This document shows, one piece after another, positions 23,701 through 38,700 of a stretch of 64,000 bases of DNA. The notes beneath the pieces were generated by a model. It was not told the DNA's origin, made no database searches, and saw only the letters and a program-made list of their open reading frames with translations. Each line of letters opens with the position of its first letter. Positions within the stretch are counted from its first letter, which is position 1. This DNA is from a bacterium D16-34 (GTDB lineage Bacteria > Actinomycetota > Coriobacteriia > Coriobacteriales > Eggerthellaceae): the NCBI GenBank assembly GCA_003612515.1, contig RAZB01000001.1, forward strand, positions 248,001 to 312,000, written 5' to 3'. A program made the position numbers and the translations under genes.

Positions 23701-26700
23701 TCGCCATAGGCGTCTGGGTCGGCTTGGTTGTTGGCACGGTTGTCAGCATTGCGTGCATACCACTTACCCAGATCCTTGTTGACTTTGATCTTGATTACCC
23801 ACGGCTGAGAGCTGTCGCGATAAGCAGCGTCATGCATGGTCGTGGCCGTTGAGGGGTTATTCGAATAGGTTGACTTCGCCGTATCAGCCGCCAAGTCATC
23901 GGTGCTTAGCAGACGAGCATTGCTTCCCTTGCGATACGACGCCGTATCTTGCGATGCTGACGGAGCACGGTAACCCTTGTCTTCGCTTGCTGGAGATTGT
24001 ACAACCTCAATAGAGACGAGGCTCTGGTCAATTTGCTCCCAGGTTACACCGCTCAGATATGCATCATCACCTTCGCCAGCAGGAGATCCCTTGCCGGTCA
24101 TGAGATACGCCTTAGCCGTTGCCTCTGAATTCATGAGGGCAGTTAGTGCGTCCAAATCACTTACGTCAATGGAATCCGCCGCATCGTCAGCCATGAACTT
24201 CGGCTCAACACCACGCGGCATAATGTAGGTAAATTCAATACCGTCCAACGTACGGTCGCCATAGTTATATGCACGCAGTTGCGCGGTGAAGTCTTGGTTG
24301 TATTCAAGCGCGGTGGTGTACTGATCGTTGAGCGTACCACGACGATCACGCAGCCACTGACCTGCATAATCGGTGTCACCCACACGCCACCAATAGCGAC
24401 CATCAACGCCACTGTCATACTTGCGAGCGCTCTTCAAGTCAGAGCCTTCAGTTTGCGAAATGAAGTCAGATGACGTTGCCAACCAGGCCTTTTGCAGATG
24501 CACACGCGTCTCTGACCACACCAGTGGCGTCTCAGATGCCCAGCGTTCGGTGCGGTTGGTTACATCACCTTGTGTACGCGGTTGCGTGACATAGGAATAA
24601 TAGGTGCGCAGCTCGCGGTTCGTGAAGGCAGAACCACCGTCGTTTGCGCGCGCACTTGGACCTTCGTTAGCGCTTCCGCTATCCCACCAGTTCTCATAGC
24701 GGGTATTTGAAGGCAGCAAGTCCATGCTTTCAGCAACGCTTCCACTAAACGGACGCGGAGTATAGCGAACCTGCTGATAGTTACGTGCAGTGCGGATGTC
24801 TTCGTCCATAAAGACGATGCGCGGGTTGCCGTATGAGTCGCGGTTCTGACCACCATTAACACCCCAGTTATTCACATCCCACCAGGCGTAATAGTAATTG
24901 ATGTTGGTTGCTACACCCGGAATATAGGTAAGTGAACCGTCAAACATCTCCCACGTGTCAGTCTGCTCTGGCTTGTCGCCTGAGAATGCTGCATCCAAAT
25001 GGAGCGAATCGAGGTCCATCATGACCGAGCCATTATTGACATACGTTGCCGATGACGCCTCATTGTTTAAGCTGATTGCGCCGCCATTGAGCGGGTTGAT
25101 GCGTCCAGCAGCAGAGTTGGAATAGGCGTAGTCATAGTAGTAGTACTCACCCATGCGCGGGAAGTATGCCGGCTCAAGCCCTGTGTTGTTGAGCGAACCA
25201 GTGCCCGTGCCGCTTCCAAGCTGGTTATAAACCTGTGGCAGGCCATCCAAAGCAGAGCGCACCGGATAGTACAACTCGATAGTGTCGCCTACCTCCATGC
25301 GTGTGCTACCAGGAGTTGTGTCGTCCACAGGACGCGTTGCTTCGTCTTCGGGCGTGATGATCGAACCACCTTGACCAGGCGTATCAGCCTCCCACGAAAT
25401 CTTAAACAACGTATAGGTAGTGCTGCGCGAAACATCTTTTGCCGTGGGGTTCAAGTCGCTAAAGATACGATACGAACCAGCACCGCCAGAGGTGTAGACC
25501 ATTGAGCCGCCAAAGTCAGGCTGTTCAAAGTCAGTATAGGTGTCAACCGCTTCAACTTTCAGATGCATTCCGGTTGTGCGGCTTGCCAACACATCTTTAC
25601 CGTTGCGGTCTTTCCAGCTCACCGTCACTTTATTAAGCAAGTAATCCGCATCGATCTCTTCAGACTCATCGGTCTTGAGGTAATCGACCGGAACGAGCTC
25701 ATAGAATACCGGGTTGAACAGTTCGCCTTCCAACTGACGAATGCCTGGGTTGGTGTTCTTAGGCACGTTGATGAGCGTGTTTTTGTAATAGAACTTCTCG
25801 CCAGGAATGTAGCCCGTCTTTTGCGCTGCATTGTTTGCATAAGGCGTTGCTGCTTGTTCTTCTGTTTGGAAGGTCTGCGTCTGGAATTGCATAACGGGCG
25901 TGCGACGATAGATGACGATGTTTTTGGTCTTCTCTTCGTCTTGCTTGGTACGCCAAACGCCATGCTCTACCGCCTCGGTATCGCTGCGCGTTACCGCACC
26001 ACTTGCAGAGGCTACATTTGCTGCTGTGTAGTAATCAAGCGAGGTGGACTCGTCATGATAGTGAGTAAAGGCAGCATCAACTGCAGTTGCGGGATTCCAG
26101 CTATTCGGCTGCTCAGAAGAGGTGATCGCAGCGGTTCCAGGACGTGTGTCAGAGTAACGAGCAACGCCGACCAACGCGACATCTTCAAGCAGGTAATCGC
26201 TTGATCCATTGGCTTCAGTTGCAGGCACATCATAATACGTCCAGCGGATACCCGTAACGGTACGGAATACGTTGGCATTTGAGGAGTGACCCTCAGGAGT
26301 TGCCTCAGGAGTTGATGAAGCGCCATACTTCGCCTCAAGATCCTCATAGCTGACCCACGCACCTGCGGTATTCGCCAATGCATCGGGTGCGCTTTGTGCT
26401 AACGAGTTGAGCAATTCTCCCTGATCAGGCTCATCACCTGTTGCCACATCATTCGGTGCCTCAAAGAGGCTTTCTTCCTCGGTGGGCTCCGATATTTGAT
26501 CACCATCTATGAGCGCTGCTGCTGCCATGGCTGCTTCGTCATCCGAAAGCTTCGCCAAAGCGCCATGCGTTTGCACATCTGCGGCAGCCACATTCCACTC
26601 AGCGTCATAGTATTCAATCTTGATCGGAGGACGACCCGTTTGGGTTGCTCCCGACTCATCGGTATAGGTGAGGTTTTTGCTTGCGGGCATATCGGTGCGG

Positions 26701-29700
26701 TAGCGAAGCGCAACCTTTTGTCCACCCTCTTGCTTAACCGTTGTATTACTTGCAGCGATATAGGGCTTCTCAGTCAACTCAAACATACGAAGACCAGCCG
26801 GATCTCCCCCGTCATTTGAGTTGGTGAAACGAACGGTCACACGCACATCGTTGGTGTGCTGCGTATAGTTCTTAATGCCCGTCACCGTAAGTTGTGCTGG
26901 GTTACCATCACCGTCAGCCTTTTGGTTGGGATTCGTCAGCGTATTGGTTGTGAACTGAGCATCCACCGTCACTGGCTTGTTCGTGTGATTGTGGAAACGC
27001 GTCGTTGAATATACACGGCTCGTAAGTTGTAGCTTGCCATCAAATGCCAGGTTGCCTTCATTAAGCGTGCTGTAATGAATAGGACCGACACCTGAGCCAT
27101 TTGACGTGGTATCGGTGTGGTAACTGGTCTTGTTGTCGTAGTCACTGTAATAGTTATATACCGCTGAACCATATACGCCTTTGAGTACCGAACGATACTG
27201 CGTATAACCATGCAGCGGACGAGGTGCAGCATACAGCGTTGCGCGAACGTCTTGCCCTTTATATGCCGGCTCGTTATCGGTATATGCTTCGTTGTCGGTG
27301 GTGTTGTAATCGTCAACCGTCTCAAGCTCATCGGTCATCTGAGTAATGACGCGAATATACACTCCGGTACCAGGCTTAATCTGGCTTGCCGTAGGATTGT
27401 TGGCATCATAGGTTGAAACCGAGAACAGCAGGTTGCGGTTTTCTGCCATGCCCTCAGTGCTGCCCGATGCTGCCTGAGCAGAAATTACATCTGCACCTTC
27501 GCCATCAAAAGCGCGCGAGGTGAGTGTGCTTGTCGGATCGTAGTAAGACAAGTCTGTCTGCGGCTCAACCTTGCGCTTAGAGCCACCTGCGGCATCGGTC
27601 AGCCATGCGGTCACTTCGTGTCCGGTCGTATTGCCTGCAACACGATTACCAGCAGCATCTTGCGTTGCTATTTCCCAACCAACGATGCGCTGACCTTTAT
27701 TGGCCTCAAAGCGAGCATTGAGCTGCTCAAGAGGCAACGCCTCTCCCGAACCAGCAGGGGTGTTTTGGTTGGGCTGAGCGCCCATATATAAGATGTATTC
27801 TACGTAGTCACCTGCGTACAGATTGCCATTGGTGATGTCGTTAGCAACACCAGCATCTGGGTTGTAGCTTTCTGGCGAGGTCAACGATGCATCGTCTTTG
27901 TCGTAGGCAAACACCGTGCGCTTTGTACCATCTGCATTGGTGATGGTCTTACCACGCGTCACGCTCGTCTCAAGCAAGCCCAAGCGATGATACATGTTGT
28001 AGTCCTGCGTGCTTGCAGGCTGTGTCTCAAGCTTGTCGAAGTTCGGGTCTTTGGTGGACACGTTGGTGGAAGTTAGCGTGTTGCGACGCTCCCACGGATC
28101 AAAAGCGTTGCCATCTTTGCAGAACGTTGGCGTGGACGAAGTGTCCCAGTTGCCTGCATCAAGATCGGTGGTTGTTGTCTCAGTGGCACCTTTGAAGTTA
28201 TCAACCGTACGATCAACATAGACGCCATCATAGGCAAATGTGTAATCAGGCACGGTATTAGCCGGCAGGGTGTTGCCTTCTTTGTCTTTCAGTACAGCGG
28301 TGCTGCTTGATGTTGCGCTCCAATGCCACTGCCTGCTCGCCGAGAGATACTCGCCCGAATCCAGCATGGTTTCAGGATGAGCGCGGTCAGCGTTGGGAGA
28401 CTCAAAGCGGAATGAGAACTTTGACACCCACGGTTGAGCATAGGTGTGGTTAACGCTGGTATCAGCTGCCCAGCCGCTGCCATTGTCAGGCAAGGTATTC
28501 GTATCTTCAACTGCTTCATACTCCACACCCGAAAGACCGAGCTCTGCATAGTGGTTGCGCAGATACTTCTCCAGGTCAATGACGTAATCTCCAGCATGAG
28601 ATCCCGTAGACAGAGGCTTTTCGCTCAAAATGCCTTCGTCAATCATCTGCTGCCAGGTTAAGCTGATGGTAGGCGTTGTGGAAGCTGAACCATTGAGCCA
28701 TACCTGCAATGCCCCTGCACCAAACCACAGCGCATCACGATCCGGGTCGGTGGTTACGAACTGCGAAGGCATATAGATCTTTTGCAGACGGAAGCTGTCA
28801 TTAAGATCATTAGTTAAGGTCACGCCAGAAATATGCGTAATACGCTTTGAGCCATCAGCGCGCAGATCGCGATCCGCGATGTTCTTATCGCGGTCTTCGT
28901 CGTTCCAGAAACGTACCTCATACTCTGCCAAGTTCGGCTCTTTGTTGTCGATCTTGTAGTCATACATATCGACGTCGTTATCGTTTCCGTTCTTCGCGCT
29001 CAGATCATGGCGATACGCAAACGGAATGAGGTAGCCGAGATAGTACGCATCATCGGTGTAGCGATGCGGACGATCCGAGGTGTAGTAATCTGCACGCCAA
29101 TTAATTGAGTTGTGCGGCGTCAAAGGCGAATCGTTATAGCGATAGTACGACGAATAGATATTGTTCTTAGCGTCGCGCGTACCATCGTTTTGTGCCATGC
29201 CACCATAGGGGTTTGTTGCGCTTTGCGGACGCGGATTGATTTGTCCTTTATAAATGTAGGGGCGACCCATGAGATAGAAGTCCGCTGCCGCCTCGGCTGC
29301 GTCCAAGTCGCATTTTTCGCCAGTAATTTCTGACGTGGTATCGCCATTGCCGACATAAGGACCCAGATCAAAGGTGTAGCGCTTGACGAACTCGTTCTTG
29401 TCCAACTCAACAGTAGCCGGCTCTGCGCCCGTGCGCGTATAGCTTTCGGTGCCGTCAGGGTTAGTCGTTGACACACCAAATGCGTTCTTGATGTCGGTTG
29501 CCTCATTTTCGTCAGGTCGACCAAACTTCAAATAGAAGTTGTTGTCGCTGCCCGCATGAGCAGCCATGTAGTCGATACCCTGATCGCTGATCTTGGTCAG
29601 CGCGAGCGAATCTCCCGAACCAGTTTGCAGATATTGGCCATCGCGCTTGATAACAATGATGCGCGTAGCCCCTTCGGTGTAATCAGGAATTGCATCCGGA

Positions 29701-32700
29701 TCGGACGGATTTGCATTCACGGTATCCCACTTTTGCGTGGTGAGCGTGATAGAAGCGTTGTCATAGGTCTTTAAGTGACGCCATACTCCAGCATTCGGCA
29801 AGAACTTAAAGCCGGTGGACAAATAACCGTAGTATTCCAAGTCTGCATCAGGGAAGCACGTTGGCAAGGTGTCAGTCAGCGTCACCCTATCAGCAAACGA
29901 GACATACGTATCCCACCAGTCGTCTCCCTCTCGCCAGTCATAAGAGTTATAGAACGTGTCGAACTTATTGCGAATATTTTTGCGATAGAACGAAATGGCG
30001 TAATGGTAGTCGTCTGCAAAACGAGCATCCTCATAACCATAGTTACCAATGCGATTTCCATAAGCACCTGCAGAGTTAACTACGGTGTCTTTGCGAACAT
30101 AGTTACCATCTTCAACAATAATTAAGCTTGAATTTGAGATGAGGTGACGCATGCGTGCCTCATGATGCAGATGGCTCCAGTAGTCACCATAGCGATGGTA
30201 GTCTTGATATGCCCAGTTCGACTTCACGCCGCTGGCATTTTGATTGTTGGCCTTCGTATAGCGCTTTACCGCCTTGTGCTGCGGACGAACATTACCGCCC
30301 TCATCTTCGCCAACTTCCATCGTGATTTCAGTTTGCGAATTAATGCCACTAGCAGCAGTGATGCGATACGTACGACCGGTCACCTCAAAGGCCATGTTGT
30401 TGACCCAGCTTGCCCAGTCGCCATTTGAAATGCCATACCAGGTACCATAGTCGGGGTTGCCCTCAGCTTGCCATGCATCGCCATTTGCATCAAACGTGCC
30501 GTCGGTAAAGAGGTTTTCGGCGTTGGCAAACTGGTTTTGGTTGATAGACACATCATAGGTGATCGACTTCACCGGATTGCCAGGCTCATCAGGATCGTTG
30601 TAATCTTCGATACCATCTTTGCGTGCATACGCATCCTCAGAAGCCGAAGAGCCAAAGCTGGCAACAGGATTACCGTCTGCGTCAGTCTTGAGAAGATTTA
30701 AGCGGAAGTACTTCTGGCCATTGATGTCGGTCTGCTTAGAGTAGGCAGAACCATCTGCCCACGCGTCGCGGATTTCCTGCTCAGAAACATAGAGTGTCTT
30801 GCCGTTGGTATAGGTAACCGTAATGCCTTCAACATAAGGCACCGCGGCAGAGCGAATCTTGACATAGTATGCGTCGAATACACTTGACGGAACATTTTGC
30901 GTCACGTGCAAAAGCGCACCAGAGTTGTAGGTGAACGAACCAACAAAGGGCATGCCTTGCTGCTCGTTGTGTCCACATGACCATTCAGGCGCATTTTGCT
31001 GCGGAGCATTATTGACTTGTCTGAAGTCACTCATGAGCGAAACTTGAGACTTATACCCCACTTCAAGCGCAGCGTTACGCTCACCATCGCAACCATTCGA
31101 TGCGTTGGTGTGACGCCAATGGCAGCTGTCGTTGGAACCTTGCGTGTAGCGGTTAAAGCGATCGGTTCCCGAGACACCCGAGCCGTCGTCATAAAGGCCC
31201 GCACGGCTAACCGCGTCAAAGTACATCTTCGAGACATAAATATCTGAGTCGTCAGTGCGAACTACGGTATAGGGGTTGTTGAGCACTGGTGTGCGCAAAC
31301 CATTTAAGTAGTTGGTTGTGCGTGCGCTCATGACTTCAACGGAAGCGAAGTTGGAGTCATCGAATCCGTCAAAGATAATGTTTTGAGAGCCGTTGCCTGC
31401 TGCACTGTCTTCAAAATCCATGTCTTTCCATGAATGAAGCTCGCATGTTGTCAGGTTCGCAATGCCATAGTGATAGATGAATTCTTCGCCAATTTGCAGA
31501 CCCTCATCGGTGACAAGAATCTCATCAAAACGACCATCTGGATCTTCGCCAGGCGTAATCGTTGAGCTTTGCACCTTAAACGCGCGCGGCGTGCCGCTCT
31601 TTGGCGTGTAGTCATCAGAGGGCTCAAGCACAATTTTGCGCTGCTCGGTATTATTCAGATCCGGATAACCCGTAAGCTCAATAGTACCCACGGTGCCATT
31701 TTTGAATGTCTCAAACAACGAAGAGGTCACCGTGATCTTGGTGGTATGGAAGCCGGTCCAAGCGTTGACGGTTGTGCCGTCAAATTGAGCGACACTCTCC
31801 CACTTCAGCGGCATCTTAACGTTGATATCGACATCGTCGAGCGTTGAAATATTGCGCTCGTTTTCAACACGCGCCCACATCTTGAAGTCGCGGTCATAAG
31901 GCACCGTCACGCGGGTGCGATTGCCGTCGGAGTTTGCAGAGTTTGAAGAGGCATAGGTGTCGGTGTAGTTGTTTTGACCATACTGACCAAACGTATGCAG
32001 CTCAAGGGCTGGGCGGAAAATAACCAGCGAGGTCAAGCGGTTAAACGAATTCTTGGTGTCGAATTCGCCATTCTGCTTAATGGTCATACGCGCATTAAGG
32101 TCATTGATATCAGTTGAGCCAATGCGCTGATACCACCAGTTCGCCGTACCCTTTACGTCAACCTTTAGCACCTTAGCGGCATCAACCGGATCAATTTCGT
32201 CATAGACCAAATCAACGCGCTCAAGGTACAAATCAGACACCGATGCGAACTTGCCACTAGCAAGATCAACCGTTGCCGTTCCGGTGCCGTCCGCAGCAAA
32301 AGTAAAGAGTGCGCGCAGCTCATCTGCTGTAAGGGTAACGTCAGCTACCGCATTGTCACCCGTTGGCGCATGCGTTCCATCAGCGGCACGGAAGAAGAAC
32401 TTCGCTTCTTTAAACGCACTCGGCTGACCCGTTTCGTTCACCTTGGTACCAAGCGCAAACAGACCCTGATCAAAGGTGATTTGCTTGGACCAGAAACCGC
32501 GAACGCCTGCAACGGGAACATCCAGATAGTCACTGAGACTGAGCACGTCTAAGCTCACAACTGCGTTATCGGAACGGGCAGCTGCCGGATTTTTGACGGT
32601 AAAGGTATAGCCCACGCCTTCGGCATAATTGGCAATCTCAACATAATCGCCGCTGGTGGACGTTGCACCGTTGCCGCCTACCTTCGCAGAACCCGGGTTG

Positions 32701-35700
32701 GGACGCACGCCGGTAGGTTTGGTTGCCTGCGCGGTAACTGTTGCGGTAAAGGGCTGAATATGCATGGTGGTGTTGTTCTTGCGCAACATGTTTGAGCCAT
32801 ACTCATTGGTGGTTGGGTATGCAGAAACATCTGCGGTTACGCGCTCGTTGAAATTCGTTCCATGTGTATCAACGCGACCTAGCATATAGACAACTGAAGC
32901 GGTGTTGTTCTTCTTGACCGCACGGCGACGCACCTGCGTATAGTGCACGCGCGTCGTTTTGATCAGCTTGCCCGGATACAATTCGTCAAGCGGAATATTC
33001 ATGGTATAGACACCCGAGCCAGGAGTTGTCTCGGTCAAATAGCCTTTTGCGACAATGTCGTCCATGGTCAAACGGCCAACCGGCGTAATTGCGGCATCTG
33101 CATCCGCGTCCCCTGTGAGCGTTTGGGTGTTGTCGTAGAACTCAAGATAGTCAACAATGCCATCGCCTTGCTGCATCCAGCCGTCATAAGTTGATCCATC
33201 CAGGTCGGTAATTTCGCCATAGTGGAAGTCGTTCATGCGCACGGTGTAGGGAATGAAGCCTCGAACCACCGCGTTGCCTTCTGAGTCGGTGGTCTCAATC
33301 ATGTCATTGATGACAATATCCATGTTGTAGTTGCGCATGAGGTAATCGGAATCATTTTCGAGCGCAAATGAGTACCACGCCTCTTCGGACTTTTGGTCAC
33401 CCCAACGATATGGCATACGCGTAATTGACGTGGACGTATCGTTGTCGTTGGTGTAGGTGCGCGTTCCGTCGTTATAGCCATAATTTGCTGTAACCGTCGG
33501 GCGAATAGGCACATACATGCTCACCAACGTGGCTTGTTGCGTATGCGTCTGGTTGCCAGCGTTGAGACCATAGTTGGTTGCGAACGTGCCTGTCATAACA
33601 ATGTCTTGCACGCGCGTTGGCGTACCATTGATTTCGACAAAGGCATTTTCGCCAGCTTCAGGAGCATTGCCATCGAAGTAATTGAGATTCAAAACTATTG
33701 ACGAGAAGAATCCGTCACGCCACAAGCTACGCGGCAAAATAACATCGCCATAGGTTGGGTTATCGGTGCCATCAGATAGTGTTGGGTTGTTGTCAATATA
33801 GCTGCGAAGTTGGCTTTCGGTCAGCGTGACCGTCAGCGGCAAAGCCGCCCCGGCAACAGTCGGGTAATACGTGATAACCGCATTATCGATGCTTGCGTGA
33901 TCTAGGAGCGCTTTGCTGATGCGCACTTGGCGCGTGGTAAAGTCATCTCGCAAATTAGTAAGCGGATCGGTCTGCGCCAGGCCTGCCACGGTAAACGTTG
34001 CCGGCTCCATCTTTGACTTAGAGGTATTGGAGACATAGAAGCGCCATCCAGCATCTGGCTCTTTAACAAGCGCTTCTTTGCGCTGCTTCTCATAACCAAC
34101 CGGTGCGGTTTGATAATCACCGTTATAAGTAGAATATGCGCGCGCAGTAACCTGAGGACGCGTCACTACCGGATTAAATGTTGCCGAGGAAATTTCGCTT
34201 TCATGCGGCAACGACATGAATTGTCCTGCACCTGCAGTAATCCAACGACGCTCGCCATACAGCGTTTGAGCCGTATTAGGATAGGACTGGTTCGCCACGC
34301 GCATGGTACCAGTAACTTTAAGCGAACTTGCTATGGAAACATTTTTCGGCAGCGGAGACTTATAAACAAGGCGGAACTTGCCCGTGAATGTCTTTGCAGG
34401 AGTCTGGCCTGCCGGATATGATTTGCGCGGAATAGCTGCGATGCCGCGTTCTTCGAGCAACTGAGCAATGCCTTTTGCAGACGTATCGCCATTCATCTGC
34501 GCTGAGTCTGGGTCGTTGTGGCCTAAGCGATATACCACGCTATCAGCAGTGCGACTCACTTCAACCGGAAGCGTCAGCGTCTCCCATGAGGTCTTACCCG
34601 CTTTGTCGGTTACCTCAAACTGAACAACTTGGCCAGCAAGATCGTACCAGTCTGACAATGACGGGTCGGCAGCCGTTGGCGTTTGGGAAGAACGATTAAC
34701 AGTAATGTCTAAGCCTTGAAGTTCGAAACCAGAAGGCAGCTGGTCAACCAGCTCTGCACCGAAGGTCGTATTAAGATCACGGCCGAAAAGCGGCACATTT
34801 GAACCGTTTGAATTCGAGCCTTCAACCACGTATGAAACCGGATAGCCCAATGGCGCTTCAGCACTGAGCGCCATTGATCCTGTTATAGGATTCACAACAT
34901 ATTTACTTTGTTCGAAGTTCAGCTCGGTTGCCTTGAAGGTTGAACTGACGGTGGTTTGCTTCGCCCAGGCATAGTCGTTACCTTCGCCACGACCACCGAA
35001 GTATACGGTTGCCGTCGTGCGAAGCTGTACCGGTTTATAGCTAATGCCCGACGGCGATGTGGGATCATATTCGCCAACAAAGTTAGTTGTGAAGGGCAAT
35101 GCGATGAGGAACTTCTTGCTGTCGTGAACCTGATCAGCCGGCGTTCCTTCAGGGGCAGCTTGCAAAACTCCACCCATGAAATTGTGCGTCTTGTCGTTTT
35201 CGTTCGCTTCAGGATGGATGATGAGCGACATCTGTCCATCTTGGCCAGCTGTCGTATAGGTAAGTTTTTGCAGCCCTAGTTCGTCAGCATTATGGAAGTC
35301 TTCCATGTCGAGCTGATCATAAAGGTCCGACTGGGCATCGGTGATGTCATAGACCAAAATACCGCCTTGCTTGGGCATGCCTGTGTACGTCAGACCAGCA
35401 CCAATTGAGGGGCGATCTACCTTCGACACCGCACCGGACGGATCCATGGACCACTGGCACACATCTTGCGTGGTCATGCCTTCGCCATAGTTGAGCACTG
35501 CACTCGGGAAGTTGAAGATGAAGCCCAGGTAGTCAATTACTGAGTCGGCACTCTCAGAGATGTTTTTAACCTCAACCTCATATGCCATGTAGTTGTAGCG
35601 ATCCCACAGGATAGGCTCGCTGACGCATTTAACGGTTGGCGTCCAGTCAAGGTTGGTCTTGATATAGGTTACGCGGCGTGAAGAGCCTGTTGATGACGCA

Positions 35701-38700
35701 GCGCCTGGCTGGATGACTTCGTCAACACGCGAAGTGGTAGTTTCGCCATTTGCGTTGGTGTAAGCGCTCCACTTCACACCCTCCATGATGGTGCCGCCGG
35801 TGTTTTCTGGGATGTTACCCATGAAGCGTACGTTCATAGTGAGCGGGCCGAAGTTACGCGGCATGCGATAGTCGCGGTTGGGTCCGACGTAGGTGAATTG
35901 GAAGCGACCCGTCAACGTGCCGCCCGGGAAGAACGTGTTCAAGGTGGCATAGTTGGTGATATTCATGCGCAGGTCTTCAGAGTAAAGTGCCCAGCGCTGG
36001 TCGGTAAAGAAGTCCGAACCGATAGTGGCCGTCAGGCGCTGGCCGTTGTTGAGCGGGTTGCCGCCGGCGCTTGCCTGGTTTTGATCCCATTCTGCCTTGT
36101 CGTAGGTTTCTTGCATGACGCCGTTTGCGTCAAAATACAAGTACGGAATATAGAGCGTAAAGACAACCGCGTGACGAGCCTGCTCAGCAGGAACGTCGCT
36201 TGAGGTGCCCAGGTAGCCATCGGTGAAGCGCGGCGTTGCGTCCATCGTGACGGTGGGCGAGTCGGTGTCTTTGATCATGAACATGTTTGAGCCCAAGCTC
36301 TGACCGCCACCAGCAGTAGCCGTCAAGTTCGGGTCGAGAAGGCCAGCAACCGAGCCTTCTGCCAAAGGCATAATCATGCCCGAGGCATACAGCGGCTTGG
36401 GAGCGTTGGTCTCATAGAGGAAGGTTATGAGCGAATCGTCCAGCTCAGGTGTGTTGTTCAACAAGCCATCTGCGGCAGCTTGTCCATACAGCGGCGTGTT
36501 CGCGACACCAGGAAGCGCACCTCCCACGGTGCCTAATACAGATTCCGGCGAAAGCGTGATTTGTTGCTGAGCGTCGTCGGGGTTTGTGGTCTCTATCGAA
36601 TCGGTGCTACCAGGGTCTGCGCCCGGCTCTTCGCCATCGTCTCCGTCTTCGCCGTCGTCGGAGTCATCACCCGAGCCGTTGCCCGAGCCGTCGCCCGAGC
36701 CATCGCCGTCAGCCGCCGGCGTGTCCACACCGCGCGCAAACGAGATGTCCATCACGCGATGGTCGGTCAACGAGAACGTATGATTTTTGATTTTGACAGA
36801 GGCTTGGACATCAAAAATAGCTTGTGCAGCTTTAAACTGCTCCGCATTCGTAGTCTTTTGTTCCAGCTGATCAGCACTATAAGGCGCCGCTACATAGAGC
36901 ACGCGCTCCGTGCCTGCCGAGATTGCGCCGTCACCTCCGGTAAGCTGAAGTTGCAAGCGAGCATCCCCTGCTACATGGTAAGAAACAGGACTCAAGCCCA
37001 GATCATCAAAGGTTGCAGCATCTTTTGGATTGAGGCTTGCTAGTTGCTCTTCAGAAAGATCGGTTACGTCATACACCAACACGCCACGCTGTCCCGGCAC
37101 ACCAACAAAAATCTCTTCGTCTCGAGCTTCTTGCGAGGTATCAACGCTACCATCGGACAAAGTGTTCGCTTCTGGGGTGTTATCTTCGCTCACCTTGTAA
37201 GCCATCAAATCTTCGAGCGTCTGACCAAAAACTCCACGCCAATCAGCCGGATATGCCACGCTCAAAGCCACTGACTCGGCTGCAAAACCATCCTCAGGAA
37301 CTGCAATATGAACAAGATGCTGCGCATAGCCCATGCCGTCAGCAAACGTGGGGTCTTCGCCAAAGCGCTCAACATCAAACGTTGCCTTTGCAGTGGTTTC
37401 GTCGTTTACCAGCGCAAAAGTTCCAACGCTCTTGCGAAGGATCGTGCCATAGAGCGTCTCCGGATTCGGATTTTCCTCTGTTGCTTGCGGCGTAAAGCTG
37501 TGAGCCTCATAGCCGAACGAAACCTCAACCGCTTGATCTGCGGGAACGTCACCCACCAAGCCAAACTCGAAATTCGGCAGGCTTGCTTGTGCGCTCATTG
37601 CGCCCGGTCGAGCATTCGGTGCGGTTGCATTGGTGATGGCGGTTTGTGCATCAATTGCTTCGCCATTTTCGTCATACGTTGGTTCACCCTCGTAGCGCAA
37701 GACGATTTTGCCCGACACGCCTGCCTGCAGATCTTCTTTGGTCAACTGAATGTAGCTGCCCTCGTGCTCTTGCCACACAGACCAACCTTCAAAAACATCG
37801 TCAGCAAACAATGCTGCGCGCATTGGCGCTTGCACGCCGCTGTTGGAATCAGCCGCCGGATCAAAGCCGCGCTGCAGCTTCCAGCTTTCCTCCGAATAGG
37901 TAGAGGCCAGATTGCCCTCGGCGTCAGTGTAGAGATACGGGATGTCGAAGGTGAGAATAACCGCATCGCCTTCAGCAGATCCGCCCAAAACGCCACCCTC
38001 AAGCGACTCGAGCAAATTGCCAAGCTCGTATTCTCCCGAAACGTTTCCTTGCTTCACGTAGAACGTGCCTTCGTCGCTGATAGGAGCGCCAAAAAGCACC
38101 AATGACGGGGTGAAGCGGTCATCGATGTCTTCAGTATCTTCGCTTACCTGAGGGAGCACGCGATCAGCCGAAACTAAGCCCTCAGGCAAGAGCGCCTGGC
38201 GGTTTTCCTCGGTGTCTTCAACCGTTGAAACTTCAGGTTCAGAGGCGTCATTTTTTTCGTCTTCAGAAACGTCAACAGCCGCCTCGTCGGCGGCATCAGC
38301 TGCTTCATCTGGGGATTCAGCGTCGTCTTCGTCCGCTGGATCATCCTGCGCTTTCGTTGTGAGCGCATCTGTTGTACCTGGAAGCGCAGGGATATCTGCT
38401 GCGGGAACCGGATCAGCCGACGCTCTATCGACAAGCGGCGACAACCCTGTTGTGTCAAACATGGTGACCGCCAGAAGCACTGACATCACCACCGATAGCG
38501 CACGCACCCATGGTCGCGACCTAAAAGGCATGGCGGCATAAAACTCATCACCAAATGGCGATGCGCCTGCCTGCTGCGCCGCGCGCCCCTGCTGCGCCGC
38601 TTTACTCTGCCGCGCGGCTTGATGCGAGCCACTTAGCGTCTGCCCTGCTTTAGCTTGGCGCGAAGTTGTTTGTTGTTCCGAAAATGCCTTGGCATTCTTC